Source: Fasciola hepatica
Lineage: Eukaryota > Platyhelminthes > Trematoda > Plagiorchiida > Fasciolidae
NCBI GenBank assembly: GCA_948099385.1
Contig: CANUEZ040000116.1
Location: 12,525,001 to 12,589,000, forward strand
Reading direction: 5' to 3'
Length of the DNA: 64,000 nt
In this document: piece by piece, positions 63,884 to 64,000 of the stretch
Position numbering within the stretch: position 1 is the stretch's first letter
How the letters are laid out: each line of letters begins with the position of its first letter
The notes under the pieces: generated by a model
What the model was told of the DNA's origin: nothing
Databases searched by the model: none
What the model saw: only the letters and a program-made list of their open reading frames with translations
Position numbers and translations under genes: made by a program

Positions 63884-63930
63884 GCACACTGACGATGTCA
63901 CCTCGACTGGTGACGAAACGTTTGCGACTT
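63884..63930 (+). ncRNA. hammerhead ribozyme motif (type I-like, minimal helix III)
   Basis: The conserved core is complete. CTGACGA (63889-63895) fits CUGANGA. Stem II is GTCACC (63897-63902) and GGTGAC (63909-63914), a perfect 6 bp stem with loop TCGACT. GAAAC (63915-63919) follows, then GTT (63920-63922), where A-C pairs with G-T as a two-base helix III and the last T is the expected cleavage base. Stem I is weak: CA before the core pairs with TG after the cleavage base, and then mismatches. One T (63896) is unpaired before stem II. Minimal hammerheads with very short helix III are known from terminal repeats of Penelope-like retroelements, and the flank (CCAAGCTCAG) fits that family as I remember it. 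Activity is uncertain. Confidence 0.55.
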
Positions 63931-63964
63931 GAACGCCAAGCTCAGTGATCATCAACCGATACAG
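63893..63964 (+). repeat. Penelope-type terminal repeat, better preserved arm
   Basis: Right arm of a head-to-head pair. It pairs with 63802-63872 around a 20-base loop (63873-63892), giving an imperfect hairpin of about 70 bp per arm. The body of any Penelope-like element (RT and GIY-YIG nuclease) is not seen in the window and could lie beyond the right edge. Confidence 0.55.
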
Positions 63965-64000
63965 AATTTGATCTGAAAAATGTCATACGCACAGGCACAG

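Overview
This 64 kb window is eukaryotic nuclear DNA, most likely from a parasitic flatworm and probably a digenean fluke. There is no bacterial or phage style gene packing, no rRNA, no convincing tRNA gene and no CRISPR array. Open frames are short and scattered at about chance level. What can be recognised is mobile-element debris: RTE-like and CR1-like non-LTR retrotransposons of the kind common in flatworm genomes, tRNA-derived SINEs, Penelope-type terminal repeats carrying a hammerhead ribozyme motif, and many CA, TA, GT and GA microsatellites. The host assignment is an inference from the style of these elements.

Layout, left to right. 1-1.7 kb: RTE-like reverse transcriptase (RT) pseudogene on the minus strand, cut by the window edge. 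2.5-2.66 kb: tRNA-derived SINE copy A. 3.8 kb: an isolated RT motif. 6.85-8.75 kb: two roughly 600 bp arms, perfectly identical and inverted, around a 675 bp spacer that holds a weak gag-like frame. 9.5-9.7 kb: decayed hammerhead/Penelope repeat. 12.1 kb: a weak candidate exon. 16.5-17.3 kb: two SINE remnants. 20.36-20.47 kb: ACTC tandem repeat. 23.3-23.9 kb: the longest open frame (183 codons), possibly a small mitochondrial membrane protein. 25.9 kb: a weak candidate exon. 29.8-36.2 kb: three independent RTE-like fragments. 38-52 kb: several long dinucleotide tracts, a once-interrupted coding remnant at 44.4-44.9 kb, SINE copy B at 51 kb and a second hammerhead pair at 51.7-52.4 kb. 60.3-61.6 kb: CR1-like RT pseudogene. 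61.7 kb: a tRNA-like SINE head. 63.8-63.96 kb: an inverted pair of hammerhead repeats, one with a complete catalytic core.

No set of genes works together here. The window reads as an intergenic or intronic stretch built from successive insertions. Every RT copy is visibly dead, with stops, frameshifts or lost catalytic aspartates. The youngest events appear to be the perfect inverted duplication and the microsatellite expansions. The items most worth a second look are that duplication, the repeated head-to-head layout of hammerhead repeats, and the 183-codon frame.
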